NCBI RefSeq assembly: GCF_003172935.1
Contig: NZ_QGKS01000170.1
Coordinates: forward strand, 1-37,463
Length of the DNA: 37,463 bases
Reading direction: 5' to 3'
Origin: Micromonospora sicca
GTDB lineage: Bacteria; Actinomycetota; Actinomycetes; Mycobacteriales; Micromonosporaceae
Below the pieces are notes generated by a model that did no database searches, was not told the origin of the DNA, and saw nothing but the letters and a program-made list of their open reading frames with translations. The position numbers were made by a program, and so were the translations under genes. Each line of letters starts with the position of its first letter. Position 1 is the stretch's first letter. This document shows, piece after piece, positions 1-9,505 of this stretch.

Positions 1-974
1 CCGCCGAGCCCACCACCGCCCAGCCCACCGCCGCTGCCGCCGAGCCCGGTGCTGCCGGGCAGCCCGCCGCCCGAGCCGAGCCCCGGTGCGGTCGCGGTGC
101 CCGCGCCGGCCAGCCCGGTGCCGTAGTCGCCGGTGCCCGTGGACGGGTATCCGGTGGAGGGGGTGTAGCCGGTGCCGGTCGACGGGGTGTAGCCGCCGCC
201 GGAGGAGAGGTCGGGGTGCGCGCTCGACCCGATGTTCGGGCCGCCCGAGCCCAGGTCGGGCATCTTGCCCGCGGAAGCCGACGGGCCGCCGCCCAGGCCA
301 CCCGCCGAGGGCGCCCCGCCGATCCCCGGCAGGCCGCCGCCACCGCCGGTGCCGGGGCCGTTGCCCAGGTTCGGGATGTCCGGGCGCGGATTGGTGACGC
401 TGCCGCTCGGACCGCCGCTCGGCGACTCCAGGACGCGATCCTGGTAGTTGCCGTTGACCTCGTTGTAGACCTTGCGGGCGTCGCCCTCCTGATCGGAGAA
501 CCAGCCGGACACCCAGTCGCCCAGCTCACCGATCTTCTCCATCGGCCAGCTGCCCATCAGGTCCGCCTTGACCCGGGTCTCGAAGAGCCCCGCGCCGATC
601 ACGACCTCGCCGTTGCGGGCCGCCAGCACGTCTCCGACGCAGGCGGACGGGATGGGCATGCTGTCCTGGGCCGCCTGGAGCTGTCGGGCGGCGGTCTCCA
701 GGTTGGTGACGATGCTGACCCGGTCCCGGCCCGGCTTCTCGGCCGCGTCGACCAGGCCGCCGGCCTGCTTGGCCAGCGCCTCGACGTGCGACTTGAACGC
801 CTCGTAGGCCGGCCCCTTCCAGACCACGCCGAGGTCCTTGACGTTCTGCTGGAGGCTCTCCTGGACCTGCCCGATGTTCTTGAGCAGCTCCTTCCAGCCG
901 AGCGCCGCGCTCTCCACCTTGTCCGGCCGGCCCGCCACGAGCACCTCGCGGGCCATCTGCTCCCAGTCGGCCAT
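1..974 (-). CDS. Long WXG100-type T7SS protein with Gly-rich C-terminus (partial)
   Basis: This is a probable secreted substrate of the adjacent ESX system; its 3' end lies beyond the window, leaving 324 codons. The N-terminal ~100 residues look like a WXG100 helical hairpin, with the turn motif VVWKG (W52, K53, G54) between two amphipathic helices. After about residue 190 it becomes a Gly/Pro/Ser-rich low-complexity tail containing tandem GYTPSTG-type repeats. The ATG at 974 is preceded by GGGGAG and GGGAG, good Shine-Dalgarno sequences. It follows the hairpin protein at 989-1549 by 14 bp and is surely co-transcribed with it. The WXG assignment is from sequence; secretion is inferred from family and context. 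Function of the tail is unknown. Confidence 0.85.
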   Translation of the reverse strand, partial: MADWEQMAREVLVAGRPDKVESAALGWKELLKNIGQVQESLQQNVKDLGVVWKGPAYEAFKSHVEALAKQAGGLVDAAEKPGRDRVSIVTNLETAARQLQAAQDSMPIPSACVGDVLAARNGEVVIGAGLFETRVKADLMGSWPMEKIGELGDWVSGWFSDQEGDARKVYNEVNGNYQDRVLESPSGGPSGSVTNPRPDIPNLGNGPGTGGGGGLPGIGGAPSAGGLGGGPSASAGKMPDLGSGGPNIGSSAHPDLSSGGGYTPSTGTGYTPSTGYPSTGTGDYGTGLAGAGTATAPGLGSGGGLPGSTGLGGSGGGLGGGGLG

Positions 975-988
975 CTCCCGCTCCCCGT

Positions 989-1549
989 CTAGCCGTTGCC
1001 GCCGCTGGCGGCATCGTTGAACGCCTGCTGCATCTCCTGCGCCGACATGGCGTTGGCGTGCTCGGCGTCCTCGTACTTCCGCTTGACCTCGCGCAACGCC
1101 TCGGCGGCGGCCCAGAGCCCGTCGGACAGCGTGCGCAGGCCCTGCTGGGTGGACGAGAAGAGGGCGTCGTGGTTCCGGGTGAGTTCCTGGGCGTTCGGGA
1201 ACCCGCCCAGCGCGCCCTGGCCCGGCTCCGCCCACTCGTTCGGGGCGAGCTCGTCCTTGATCGCGGACATGTCGTAGGAGAGCCGGTGCACGTAGCTGGC
1301 GTGGCTCTCCAGCCAGGTCACGGCCGAGTCGAGGCTGCCGGCGTCCCACTCGGTCTCCACGCCCCGCTCGCCGTCGCCGGCGACCAGCTTGCTCGGCGTC
1401 TGCGCCTGGTCGACCCCGACCCGGTCGAAGTTGACGCCCCGCAGGTCACCGACCAACGGCATGCCGGGATTGAGCGGCATCGGGACGTCGAACCGCTGCT
1501 CGACCCGGTCCGGATCCTTGCTGACGTTGTGGCTGATGTCCCAGCTCAT
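989..1549 (-). CDS. ESX-associated helical hairpin protein with YxxxE motif, no WXG
   Basis: A 186-residue protein of no named family that I recognise. Residues about 75-185 form two predicted helices separated by a loop containing LGGFPNA, where a WXG turn would sit. The second helix ends in KYEDAEHANAM, which contains the YxxxD/E secretion signal known from ESX substrates. The N-terminal ~70 residues are a distinct Pro/Asp-rich segment (PMPLNPGMPLVGDLRG). It lies 38 bp downstream of mycP and 14 bp upstream of a long WXG protein. The arrangement suggests it is the YxxxE-bearing partner of a heterodimer with that protein. The 123-residue protein at 12420 has a similar loop and tail. Partnership is inference. 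Confidence 0.8.
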   Translation of the reverse strand: MSWDISHNVSKDPDRVEQRFDVPMPLNPGMPLVGDLRGVNFDRVGVDQAQTPSKLVAGDGERGVETEWDAGSLDSAVTWLESHASYVHRLSYDMSAIKDELAPNEWAEPGQGALGGFPNAQELTRNHDALFSSTQQGLRTLSDGLWAAAEALREVKRKYEDAEHANAMSAQEMQQAFNDAASGGNG

Positions 1550-1587
1550 ACCTGTCCTCCCCCTGGCGGTGCTCGTGGTGCCCGGCG

Positions 1588-3048
1588 TCAGCCCTGCTCA
1601 GGGCCGGTGGGCGGTGGAACCGGCCCGGTGTCCGGCGGGTACGGGTGCGGCGCCGTCGGCTGGCTCACCGGCCGGGGCTGGTACGGGTGCGGCGACCCCG
1701 GCCCGGGCGGTGGGCCGAAGCCCGCCGGCTGGCCGTTGCCCGCGGGCGGGTAGCCGGGCGGCTGACCTGGGCCGGGCAGCGGGGCGTACCCGGGCGGCGG
1801 GCCGAAGCCCGGCGGACGGTGACCTGGCGGCGGACCGAGCGGCGGCTGCGGGCGGGACGCCGCCCGGCCGCGCACGCCGCGCCGGGTGAGCCACACCAGC
1901 AGCACGACCAGGCCCGCCACGACCAGCAGGCAGAACCCGGTCGCGAGCGCGGGACCAGCGCCCTTGGCCAGCCCGAAGGTGACCATCGGCTCGTCGTCGC
2001 GGCCGTCCCGGCTGCTGCTGGCGGACGGCGCCGGCGGCGCGGCCTCGAGCAGCGGGTTGGCGGAGACCGGCGGCACCGAACGGGTCAGCGCCGCGAGCGG
2101 GTCGACCACGCCGAACCCGAATCGCGGGTCCCGTCCCGACGGCCCCGCGTCCCGCGCGGTGCGGATCAGGCGGTTGACCACATTGGCCGCGTCCAGGTCC
2201 GGGTAGCGCGACCGGACCAGGGCGGCCACCCCGGAGATGATCGCGGTGGAGAGGCTGGTGCCGTCGTTGACGACGTATCCGTTCGGCGAGACCGTCGGCG
2301 GGGCCGGGGCGATGATCCGCTCCCCGGGCGCGGCCAGCACCAGCTCGGGGCCGGTCGCCGAACCGCTCCACAGGCCACCGGAGCGGCCGGTGCCGCCGGC
2401 CGCGACGACGCCCGGGATGCTGGCCGGCGCCTGCACGCCGACCATGCCCTGCTCGACGTTGCCGGCCCCGGCCACCACGACCGCGTCCTTGCCCAGCGCG
2501 TACCGGACCGCGTCGGAGAGCTCCCGCTTGCGGGAGTCGTTCACCAGCGACACGTTGATCACGTCCGCGCCGTGGTCCGCGGCCCACCGGATGCCCGCGG
2601 CGATGTCGGCGTTGCGGTCGTCCGCGCCGAGGCCGACCGGCAGGATCTTCGCCTCCGGGGCGATGCCCAGCTCGTGCATCACGCCACCGCCGCGGCCGGC
2701 GATGACGCCGGCCATGCCCGTGCCGTGGCCCTTCTGCCCGTCCGGATCGCTCCGGCCGTCGGCGGCCACGTCGGCGCTGAGCCCCTTGCCCGGCAGCACC
2801 TGGCCCTTCAGGTCGGGGTGGGCGGCGTAGACGCCGGAGTCGACCACCGCGACCACCACACCCCGGCCCTTGGCGAGCCGGTGCGCCTGGGGAATCTTCA
2901 GCGGGTCGAGGTACCACTGGAGACCGCGTACGGTGTCGGCGGCGCGCGCCGGGGCGGGCCCGACCAGCGGGCCGGCGCCGGCCGTGGCGACCAGCGTCAG
3001 TATGGCGGCGGCGGAACTCAGCAGTGGTCGGCGCTTGCCCGTACCCAT
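1588..3048 (-). CDS. mycP: Type VII secretion mycosin, subtilisin-like serine protease
   Basis: A membrane-anchored S8 (subtilisin-like) protease of ESX systems, needed for stability and processing at the secretion complex, acting on the outer face of the membrane. The 486-residue protein has a signal peptide ending near PARAAD (residue ~37), the Asp box VAVVDSG (D70), the His box GHGTGMAG (H108), the oxyanion-hole Asn in VVAGAGN (N197) and the Ser box NDGTSLS (S265). A C-terminal transmembrane helix spans about residues 367-387. All catalytic residues are present, so it should be active. Unusually, about 99 Pro/Gly-rich residues follow the membrane anchor, whereas characterised mycobacterial mycosins end soon after it. 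It lies between the small WXG100 pair and the 186-residue hairpin gene on the same strand. Confidence 0.96.
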   Translation of the reverse strand: MGTGKRRPLLSSAAAILTLVATAGAGPLVGPAPARAADTVRGLQWYLDPLKIPQAHRLAKGRGVVVAVVDSGVYAAHPDLKGQVLPGKGLSADVAADGRSDPDGQKGHGTGMAGVIAGRGGGVMHELGIAPEAKILPVGLGADDRNADIAAGIRWAADHGADVINVSLVNDSRKRELSDAVRYALGKDAVVVAGAGNVEQGMVGVQAPASIPGVVAAGGTGRSGGLWSGSATGPELVLAAPGERIIAPAPPTVSPNGYVVNDGTSLSTAIISGVAALVRSRYPDLDAANVVNRLIRTARDAGPSGRDPRFGFGVVDPLAALTRSVPPVSANPLLEAAPPAPSASSSRDGRDDEPMVTFGLAKGAGPALATGFCLLVVAGLVVLLVWLTRRGVRGRAASRPQPPLGPPPGHRPPGFGPPPGYAPLPGPGQPPGYPPAGNGQPAGFGPPPGPGSPHPYQPRPVSQPTAPHPYPPDTGPVPPPTGPEQG

Positions 3049-3133
3049 GGCACTCCCAGGACCTCGGTCGACACGTGACGCACTGCGGCTCCGGTCCGGT
3101 CGAGCCGGACCGGAGCCGCAGCGGTCGATTATC

Positions 3134-3412
3134 TCACTGCCAGACCTTGGCGTTGCTCATCTCGGTGGAGACGTAGTTCTCGCGCGCGATGCCCACGGCC
3201 GCGCCGATGTCGTTCAGGACCTTGTTGATGTCTCGCACGGCGGCGTCCCACTGGGCCTGGTGCTGCTGGTACGCGGCGCGGTCCTGACCGTCCCACTCGA
3301 GCTTGGTCAGCATCGAGCGCAGCGTGTCGAGCTTCTCGTCGATGGTCCGCGAGATGGCCTGCATCTGCTGGTTGCTGCTCTCGAGGACTGCGTAGTCAAC
3401 CTTGATGCTCAT
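3134..3412 (-). CDS. WXG100 family protein (EsxB-like), YxxxE tail
   Basis: A 92-residue WXG100 protein, the class of small helical hairpins exported as heterodimers by ESX systems. The turn motif is LEWDG (W40, D41, G42), and the C-terminal helix carries YVSTE (Y80, E84), the general YxxxD/E export signal. This makes it the EsxB/CFP-10-like, signal-bearing partner. It lies 28 bp downstream of the 102-residue WXG gene, which lacks a YxxxE motif, as expected for an EsxA/EsxB pair. Its start is supported by an AGGAGG-like site just upstream (complement of 3418-3424). The mycosin gene follows after 85 bp. Confidence 0.95.
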   Translation of the reverse strand: MSIKVDYAVLESSNQQMQAISRTIDEKLDTLRSMLTKLEWDGQDRAAYQQHQAQWDAAVRDINKVLNDIGAAVGIARENYVSTEMSNAKVWQ

Positions 3413-3440
3413 GAGTTCCTCCTCTGCTCGCCTGCGCGGA

Positions 3441-3749
3441 TCACGGGTTGAGAGCAGAGTGGAACTTGTCCAGCATCTGCTGCTGCTCTTCGTCGTTGAC
3501 CTGGTGCGTCGTACCCGACTTGTCGAGCAGGTCTGCGATGCTGTCCATCGCCGTCAGCAGCTTGACGGTGTCCTCGTTCCAGCGATTCATGAGCTGCTGG
3601 AAGCCCGTGGACGCCTGCCCCTTCCAGGCGATGGCCAGGTCGTCGACCACGTTCCAGAGCTTCTTCAGCTCGCCGTCGACCTCGCTGCGCGTGGACCGCA
3701 CGTCACTCGCGGCGGTATGGAGAGTCGCAGCTTCGACCTCGAACGCCAT
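3441..3749 (-). CDS. WXG100 family protein (EsxA-like)
   Basis: A 102-residue WXG100 protein with the turn motif IAWKG (W42, K43, G44) between two long helices; the C-terminus ends DKFHSALNP without a YxxxD/E signal. It is first of the small WXG pair and is followed 28 bp later by the YxxxE-bearing 92-residue WXG100 gene. Together they are the likely heterodimeric substrate recognised by the third ATPase domain of EccC, which is encoded 221 bp upstream on the same strand. The family assignment is firm; heterodimer formation follows from known ESX biology rather than direct evidence. Confidence 0.94.
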   Translation of the reverse strand: MAFEVEAATLHTAASDVRSTRSEVDGELKKLWNVVDDLAIAWKGQASTGFQQLMNRWNEDTVKLLTAMDSIADLLDKSGTTHQVNDEEQQQMLDKFHSALNP

Positions 3750-3970
3750 GCTTCACACCCTTCCGTCATCTTCGTGGCGGCGGATCTGCCGCGCCCCTCC
3801 CCCGCGGCAAGGCAACCAACCCCACCGACGGACATCCTCGATGAGACGGTAACCCACGGCGGCAAGCGGTCGCAGCCCGCCAAAGCCGCAAATAGCGCGA
3901 GTCCGCAGTGGAATTGGCGACACCGAACGGCCTCCGGCCGTCCACAAGGGAGTCCGCGGAGCGGCCCGGA

Positions 3971-6900
3971 TCAGGCCGGCTCCGACCAGGCGGTCTGGAT
4001 GAGCTGCTGACCGTCGCGCCGGCGCACCAGCGTGCCCCGGCCCGGTGGCTGCGGGCTCGGCCGCAGGGTGCCGAAGACGGCGCCCTCCTCCCGGTTGCCA
4101 GACATCAGCAGGCCCGGCGAGTCCAGCTCGCGCAGCCGCTGCAGCACCGGCTCGTAGAGCGCCCGGGCCACGCCGCCGACCCGGCGCGTGACGATCAGGT
4201 GCAGGCCGATGTCCCGGGCCTGCGGCAGCAGCTCGTGCAGCGCGCTGAGCGGGTTGCTGCCGCCGGAGGCGACCAGGTCGTAGTCGTCGACCAGGATGTA
4301 GAGGTCCGGCCCCTTCCACCAGCTCCGGTCACGCAGCTGCGCGGTGGTCACGTCCGGACCCGGCAGCCGGTTCTGCAGCGCGCTGCGGATCGACCCGAGC
4401 CCCTGGCTGAACGCCTGGTTGGACGGTGCGTAGTCGAGCAGGTGGTCGCCCTCCACCGCACCGAGCAGGCCGCGCCGGTAGTCGGCGATCACCAGCCGGG
4501 CCTGGGCCGGGGTGTACCGCTCGACGATGCCCCGGGCGATCAGCCGCAGCACGTTGGTCTTGCCGCACTCGGCGTCGCCGAAGACGGTCAGGTGCGGCTC
4601 GTTCGCCAGGTCCAAATAGACCGGGGCGAGCGCCGACTCGTTGACCCCGATCGGCAGGCCCGGCGCCGACCGGTCGACCACCTTCGCCAGCTCGGCCACC
4701 GGCAGCCGGCGCGGCAGCAGCCGTACCTTCGGGGCCGGACGGCCCGGCCAGTTCGCCGCCACGTGCCCGGCCAGGGCGACCGACGCCTCGGTCAGGTCGT
4801 CCACGTCCCGCTTGCCGTCGATCCGCGAGACGGCGGTCAGGAAATGCAGCTTGTCGCGGGTCAGGCCGCGGCCGGGCGAGCCGACCGGGACGTTCTGCGC
4901 CGCCCGGCGGTCGATCTCGGACTCGGCCGCGTCGCCGAGCCGCAGCTCCAGCTTCGTGCCCAGCAGGTCCCGCATGTTGATCCGGATCTCCGCCCAGCGC
5001 ACGGCCGTGATCACCACGTGTACGCCGAAACCCAGCCCCCGGTTGGCCAGGTTGGTGATGGTCTGCTCCAGCTCCTCGTACTCCTGGCGCAGCGTGTTCC
5101 AGCCGTCGACCACCAGGAACACGTCACCGAACGGGTCGTCGGCGAACTCGCCGGCCGCCCGCCGCCGCCGGTAGCCGGCCACCGAGTCGATGCCGTGCTG
5201 GGCGAACCGGGTCTCCCGGTCGTCGAGCACGGCGACCACCTCGGCCACCGTCCGGCGGACCGCCTCGGTGTCCCGCCGGCCGGCCACCCCGGACACGTGC
5301 GGCAGCCCCTCCAGGCTGCGCAACGCCCCACCGCCGAAGTCGAGGCAGAAGAACTGCACCTCGCGCGGGGTGTGGGTGAGCCCCAGGGACGCGATCATCG
5401 AGCGCAGCATGGTGCTCTTGCCGCTCAGCGAGGCGCCCACGATCACGACGTTGCCGCCCGCGCCGGCCAGGTCCACCATCATCGGGTCGCGCCGCTGCTC
5501 GTACGGGCGGTCGACCACGCCGACCGGCACCGCGAGCCGGCCCCGGCCGGGCCAGTTCGCGGTGCACAGCCCGAAGGTCGGGTGCACGCCCAGCGGCGGC
5601 AGCAGCTCGCCCAGGCTCGGCGGCTCGGCCAGCGGCGGCAGCCAGACCTGGTGCGCCGGCCGGCCCTGACCCTTGAGCCGGTCGATCAGCACGTCCAGCA
5701 TGGCGACCGCCTTGCCGTCCGTCGGCTGCTCCGGCTCCGGCGCCGTCTCCACCGCGGTCTGGGCGACCGGCGCCGACACGAAGTCCACCCCGTACGGCAC
5801 GATGCGGCGCTGCACCTGCGCCCGGGTCGACCGCTGCACCTGCCCCGGCGGCCGGTACGGCCCGGACACGTACGCCGCCCGGAACCGCAGCATGGTGCTG
5901 GTGTCGGTCTTCAGATACCCGTGGCCGGGGGCGCTCGGCAGCTCGTACGCGTCTGGCACGCCCAGCACGATCCGGCTCTCCACGGCGGAGAAGGTGCGCA
6001 GACCGATCCGGTACGACAGGTGCGTGTCGAGGCCGCGCAGCTTCCCCTCCTCCAGCCGTTGCGAGGCCAGCAGCAGGTGCACGCCGAGCGACCGGCCGAG
6101 CCGGCCGATCATCACGAACAGGTCGATGAAGTCCGGCTTCGCGGCGAGCAGCTCGCTGAACTCGTCGCAGATGATGAGCAGGCTGGGCATCGGTTCCAAC
6201 TGCTCGCCGGCGGCCCGGGCCTGCTCGTAGTCGTACCGGGAGACGTAGTTGCCGGCGGCCCGCAGCACCTCCTGCCGGCGGTTCATCTCACCGGCCAGGG
6301 CGTCCCGCATCCGGTCGACCAGCGGCAGCTCGTCGGAGAGGTTGGTGATCACCGCACTGGTGTGCGGCAGCGCGTCCAGCGAGGCGAAGGTGGCGCCGCC
6401 CTTGAAGTCGACCAGGACGAAGTTGAGCTCCTCCGACGAGTGCGTCACCGCCAGCGCGGCGACCACCGTACGCAGCAGCTCGCTCTTGCCGGAACCGGTC
6501 GCACCGATGACCAGCCCGTGCGGGCCCATGCCCTCGTGCGCGGACTCCTTGAAGTCCAGCTCCACCACGTTGCCGTCCGGGCCGACGCCGAGCGGGATGC
6601 GCAGCCGGTCCCGGTGGCTGCGCGGCCGCCAGCTCTGCCGCACGTCCACCGCGGCGGCGTCGCCGACGCCGAGCAGGTCGGGCAGCTCCATGCTCCGGGC
6701 CAGCGGCTCGTCGCTGCTGGCCTGCTGCTGGGAGAGCCGGTAGGGGGCGATCAGCCGGGCCAGCCCCTCGGCGGCCGCCTCGCTCAACCGGTCCGGCGCG
6801 CCCAGCCGGGACGTCGAGGAGCCGCGGACCAGGTCCAGCCCGCTGCCGTCGCCGGCGTCGAGGCAGAGCAGCCAGCGGCCCGCGTCCCGGGGCACCGTCC

Positions 6901-7933
6901 CGGAGAGGTCGATGACCGTGGCGCCGAGCAGGCCCGGCCCCATCAGGTGACAGGTCGGCGAGATCTCCCCGCCGTCGATCACCACCACGACGTGCGATGC
7001 GGTGGTGAGCGGCTTCGCCTCCGGAGCGAACCGGGGCCGGCCGGCCAGCTCGTTGGCGAGGGCCGACTCGGCCTCGGCGAGGCTGGCGAAGACCAGCCGG
7101 CGCGCGCCCGCCGCGTCGGTACGGCCCGGGTGCTGGGCGTGCGGCAGCCACTTGACCCAGTCCCACACCGGCTGCCGGTCGGGCGCGGCCACCACCGCGA
7201 CGATCAGGTCGTCCGGGGCGTGGAAGGTGACCAGCTGGCCCAGCGCGGCCCGGGTCAGGTCGAGCACCGGCTCCCGGTCGCCGCGCAGCACGATCCGGCT
7301 GAACGCGCGCAGCGACAGCGCGGTGGGCAGCTCCGGCACCGTGGAGTGGGCGCGGACGAAGCGCCGCAGCGCGATCGCGCTCATCGGCTCCAGGTCCTCC
7401 ACCGGCTTGGTCTCCGGCGGCACGATCTCCACCGCCAGCCGCTGCGGGCCCAGCGCGATCCGGGCCTCGCCGAAGTCGTCCTCGGTGATCCGCCGCTCCC
7501 AGAGCCGCCGGGACGAGGCGATCGACCAGAGCGCGTCCGGTTCGGGGTGCCGCCAGGACATCGCGGCGCGCTGCTGCTCGGCGGCCCGCCGGGTGCGCTT
7601 GCGCATCTGAGCCAGGTAGCGCATGTAGTCGCGCCGCTCGGCGTTCAGCTCGGCCTTGTCGTTGCCGCCGTTGGACATCGTGCCGATGGCCATGCCCAAC
7701 ATGGACACCCCGAAGAGGCCGCCCGCGACGTACGTCATCATGCCGCCGCCGCGGCCCGCGTAGAGAAACGCCATCGCGCCGACGCCGCAGATCATCGGCA
7801 GGATCATCAGCAGCTGACCCATCCCGCGCGGCTGCGGCTCGGGCAACTCCGGCGGGGACTCCAGCAGCACCTCGCCCCGCGGCAGCGCGGGCCCCGGTTG
7901 ACGCGGAAGCCGGCGGAACACCACGGTGCTCAC
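3971..7933 (-). CDS. eccC: ESX secretion motor ATPase EccC (EccCa and EccCb in one chain)
   Basis: The FtsK/SpoIIIE-type ATPase that recognises substrates and powers type VII export at the membrane. The 1320-residue chain has two transmembrane helices (about 41-59 and 66-86), then three ATPase domains. Walker A motifs are GATGSGKS (477-484), GASLSGKS (833-840) and GDAECGKT (1119-1126). Walker B regions are LIICDEF (D590, E591), FLVVDGW (D943, no Glu) and YILVDDYD (D1216, D1217). Only domain 1 has a full catalytic Asp-Glu, matching the known pattern in which domain 1 hydrolyses ATP and the others mainly bind substrate and regulate. The GTG start at 7933 is preceded by GGAGGAG. Reading upstream of it gives only antisense of eccD. 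It is divergent from eccD. Confidence 0.97.
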   Translation of the reverse strand: MSTVVFRRLPRQPGPALPRGEVLLESPPELPEPQPRGMGQLLMILPMICGVGAMAFLYAGRGGGMMTYVAGGLFGVSMLGMAIGTMSNGGNDKAELNAERRDYMRYLAQMRKRTRRAAEQQRAAMSWRHPEPDALWSIASSRRLWERRITEDDFGEARIALGPQRLAVEIVPPETKPVEDLEPMSAIALRRFVRAHSTVPELPTALSLRAFSRIVLRGDREPVLDLTRAALGQLVTFHAPDDLIVAVVAAPDRQPVWDWVKWLPHAQHPGRTDAAGARRLVFASLAEAESALANELAGRPRFAPEAKPLTTASHVVVVIDGGEISPTCHLMGPGLLGATVIDLSGTVPRDAGRWLLCLDAGDGSGLDLVRGSSTSRLGAPDRLSEAAAEGLARLIAPYRLSQQQASSDEPLARSMELPDLLGVGDAAAVDVRQSWRPRSHRDRLRIPLGVGPDGNVVELDFKESAHEGMGPHGLVIGATGSGKSELLRTVVAALAVTHSSEELNFVLVDFKGGATFASLDALPHTSAVITNLSDELPLVDRMRDALAGEMNRRQEVLRAAGNYVSRYDYEQARAAGEQLEPMPSLLIICDEFSELLAAKPDFIDLFVMIGRLGRSLGVHLLLASQRLEEGKLRGLDTHLSYRIGLRTFSAVESRIVLGVPDAYELPSAPGHGYLKTDTSTMLRFRAAYVSGPYRPPGQVQRSTRAQVQRRIVPYGVDFVSAPVAQTAVETAPEPEQPTDGKAVAMLDVLIDRLKGQGRPAHQVWLPPLAEPPSLGELLPPLGVHPTFGLCTANWPGRGRLAVPVGVVDRPYEQRRDPMMVDLAGAGGNVVIVGASLSGKSTMLRSMIASLGLTHTPREVQFFCLDFGGGALRSLEGLPHVSGVAGRRDTEAVRRTVAEVVAVLDDRETRFAQHGIDSVAGYRRRRAAGEFADDPFGDVFLVVDGWNTLRQEYEELEQTITNLANRGLGFGVHVVITAVRWAEIRINMRDLLGTKLELRLGDAAESEIDRRAAQNVPVGSPGRGLTRDKLHFLTAVSRIDGKRDVDDLTEASVALAGHVAANWPGRPAPKVRLLPRRLPVAELAKVVDRSAPGLPIGVNESALAPVYLDLANEPHLTVFGDAECGKTNVLRLIARGIVERYTPAQARLVIADYRRGLLGAVEGDHLLDYAPSNQAFSQGLGSIRSALQNRLPGPDVTTAQLRDRSWWKGPDLYILVDDYDLVASGGSNPLSALHELLPQARDIGLHLIVTRRVGGVARALYEPVLQRLRELDSPGLLMSGNREEGAVFGTLRPSPQPPGRGTLVRRRDGQQLIQTAWSEPA

Positions 7934-8107
7934 GGCTGGCTGTCTCCTCCCCAAGAGCGGCCCTGATGCGGTTCGCGACCGACCGGAGTCGTCGGGTGGG
8001 CATCCTATGCGCCCGCCATCGTAGGTAATCTCCCGTGGGCGCCGTGGACCCACTACGGGCGGTGCCACCGGCCGAGGTGGATCGTAGGCGAGCACGAGGA
8101 GGCCACA
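7934..8107. promoter_or_regulatory. Divergent promoter region eccC / eccD
   Basis: This 174-bp gap separates the divergent starts of eccC and eccD and must hold both promoters unless one is read through. On the minus strand a TAGGAT hexamer (complement of 8002-8007) is a possible -10 for eccC. On the plus strand TAATCT (8026-8031), overlapping TAGGTA, is a possible -10 for eccD. No convincing -35 boxes were seen at 16-18 bp. The eccD ribosome site GAGGAGG lies at 8096-8102. Confidence 0.5.
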
Positions 8108-9505
8108 GTGGCGACGAAGACGGCGACCGGCGGGCTGAGCCGGATCACCATCGTGGCGCCGCGGACCAGGATGGATCTCGCCCTGCCGTCCGACGTGCCC
8201 CTGGCCGACCTGCTGCCCACCCTGCTGCGGTACGCCGGCGAGGACCTCGCCGACGAGGGGGTCCGGCACGGCGGGTGGAGCCTGTCGCGGCTCGGCGGGC
8301 AGCCGCTGGACGGTGGTCGTACCGCGGCGCAGCTCGGCGTCCGCGACGGCGAGGTGCTCTACTTCAACCCGCGCGCCTCCGCCGCCCCGGAGATCGTCTT
8401 CGACGACGTGGTGGACGCGGTGGCGACCGCCACCAACCAGCGGCCCGGTACCTGGCAGGTCGGCACCACCCGGTCCTTCGCGGTGCTCTTCGCCGGGGCG
8501 GCCCTGTCGGCCGGCGCGCTGGCCGCGCTCTTCGCCGGCCCGCCCCAGCTGCCCGGCGCGCTGGCCGCGCTGGTGGTCGCGGTCGCCCTGCTGGTGAGCG
8601 CCGCGGTGGTGTCCCGGGCGGGCGGCGACAGCCGGACCGGTGCGGTGCTGGCCGTGGGCGCCCTCGGTTACGCGGCGGTCGGCGGGTTGCTGGTCCTGGC
8701 CGGCGACCGGAAGCTGACGGAGCTGGCCAGCCCGCACGTGTTGCTGGCCGCGACCGCGGTGGTGCTCTTCGGGGCGATCGCGGCGCTGGCCGTCGGCGAC
8801 CGGCTGCCGCTCTTCTTCGGCGCGACCGCGGTCGGCGCGGCCGTCGGTCTGGGCGCCGTGCTCTGCCTGGTCTTCGGCGTCGGCGCGGCGGCCGCCGCCG
8901 CGGTGGTCGCGACCGTGGCGTTCGCCGTCCTGCCGGCCCTGCCGATGATCGCCTACCGGCTGGCCCGGCTGCCCGTGCCGTCGATCCCCACCGGCCCGGA
9001 GGACCTGAAGACCGACGCGGAGAGCGTCGACGGCCGGCAGGTGCTGCGGGACAGCGAGCGGGCCGACCAGTTCCTCACCGGGCTGCTGTGGACAGTCGCC
9101 CTGCTCGTCCTCGGCGGGCAGGTCCTCCTCGCCGCCAACGGCCGGTTGCCGGCGGTGCTGCTCTGCCTCGTGCTGGCCCTGCTGTCGCTGCTGCGGGCGC
9201 GGCCGTTCATCGGCCGGGCCCAGCGCGCCCCGGTGCTGTTCGCGGGCACGGTCGGCCTCGGGCTGGCCGCCGCGGCCACCTTCGGCGCCGCAACGCTGCC
9301 GGTCCGGCTCGGCCTGATCCTGGGCGGGCTGCTGCTGGTCGCCGTGATCAGCCTGATCTACGGGTTGACCGTGGCCGGCAAGCGGATCTCGCCGGTGTGG
9401 GGTCGGACCCTCGACATCGTCGAGGTCCTGCTGATCGTCGCCCTGGTGCCGCTGGCCGCCTGGGTGTGCGGCCTCTACGGCTGGATCGTCAACCTTCGAC
9501 CGTGA
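8108..9505 (+). CDS. eccD: ESX integral membrane channel protein EccD
   Basis: The main polytopic membrane subunit of the ESX secretion complex. The 465-residue protein starts with a soluble ubiquitin-like (YukD-type) domain at about residues 11-88, ending in [10 protein letters not shown]. About eleven hydrophobic segments from residue ~120 to the C-terminus follow. One cytoplasmic loop (about 295-325, including [16 protein letters not shown]) connects the two halves. The GTG start at 8108 is chosen because GAGGAGG lies five bases upstream and the ubiquitin-like domain begins immediately after it. The gene converges with eccE and their 3' ends overlap by 17 bp. Confidence 0.96.
   Translation: MATKTATGGLSRITIVAPRTRMDLALPSDVPLADLLPTLLRYAGEDLADEGVRHGGWSLSRLGGQPLDGGRTAAQLGVRDGEVLYFNPRASAAPEIVFDDVVDAVATATNQRPGTWQVGTTRSFAVLFAGAALSAGALAALFAGPPQLPGALAALVVAVALLVSAAVVSRAGGDSRTGAVLAVGALGYAAVGGLLVLAGDRKLTELASPHVLLAATAVVLFGAIAALAVGDRLPLFFGATAVGAAVGLGAVLCLVFGVGAAAAAAVVATVAFAVLPALPMIAYRLARLPVPSIPTGPEDLKTDAESVDGRQVLRDSERADQFLTGLLWTVALLVLGGQVLLAANGRLPAVLLCLVLALLSLLRARPFIGRAQRAPVLFAGTVGLGLAAAATFGAATLPVRLGLILGGLLLVAVISLIYGLTVAGKRISPVWGRTLDIVEVLLIVALVPLAAWVCGLYGWIVNLRP

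Noticed and set aside
3908..7966. A 1352-codon open frame on the plus strand opposite eccC
   Set aside because: It is the antisense shadow of a very GC-rich gene; its translation is His/Arg/Pro/Gly-rich with no domain, whereas the minus frame encodes a complete EccC.
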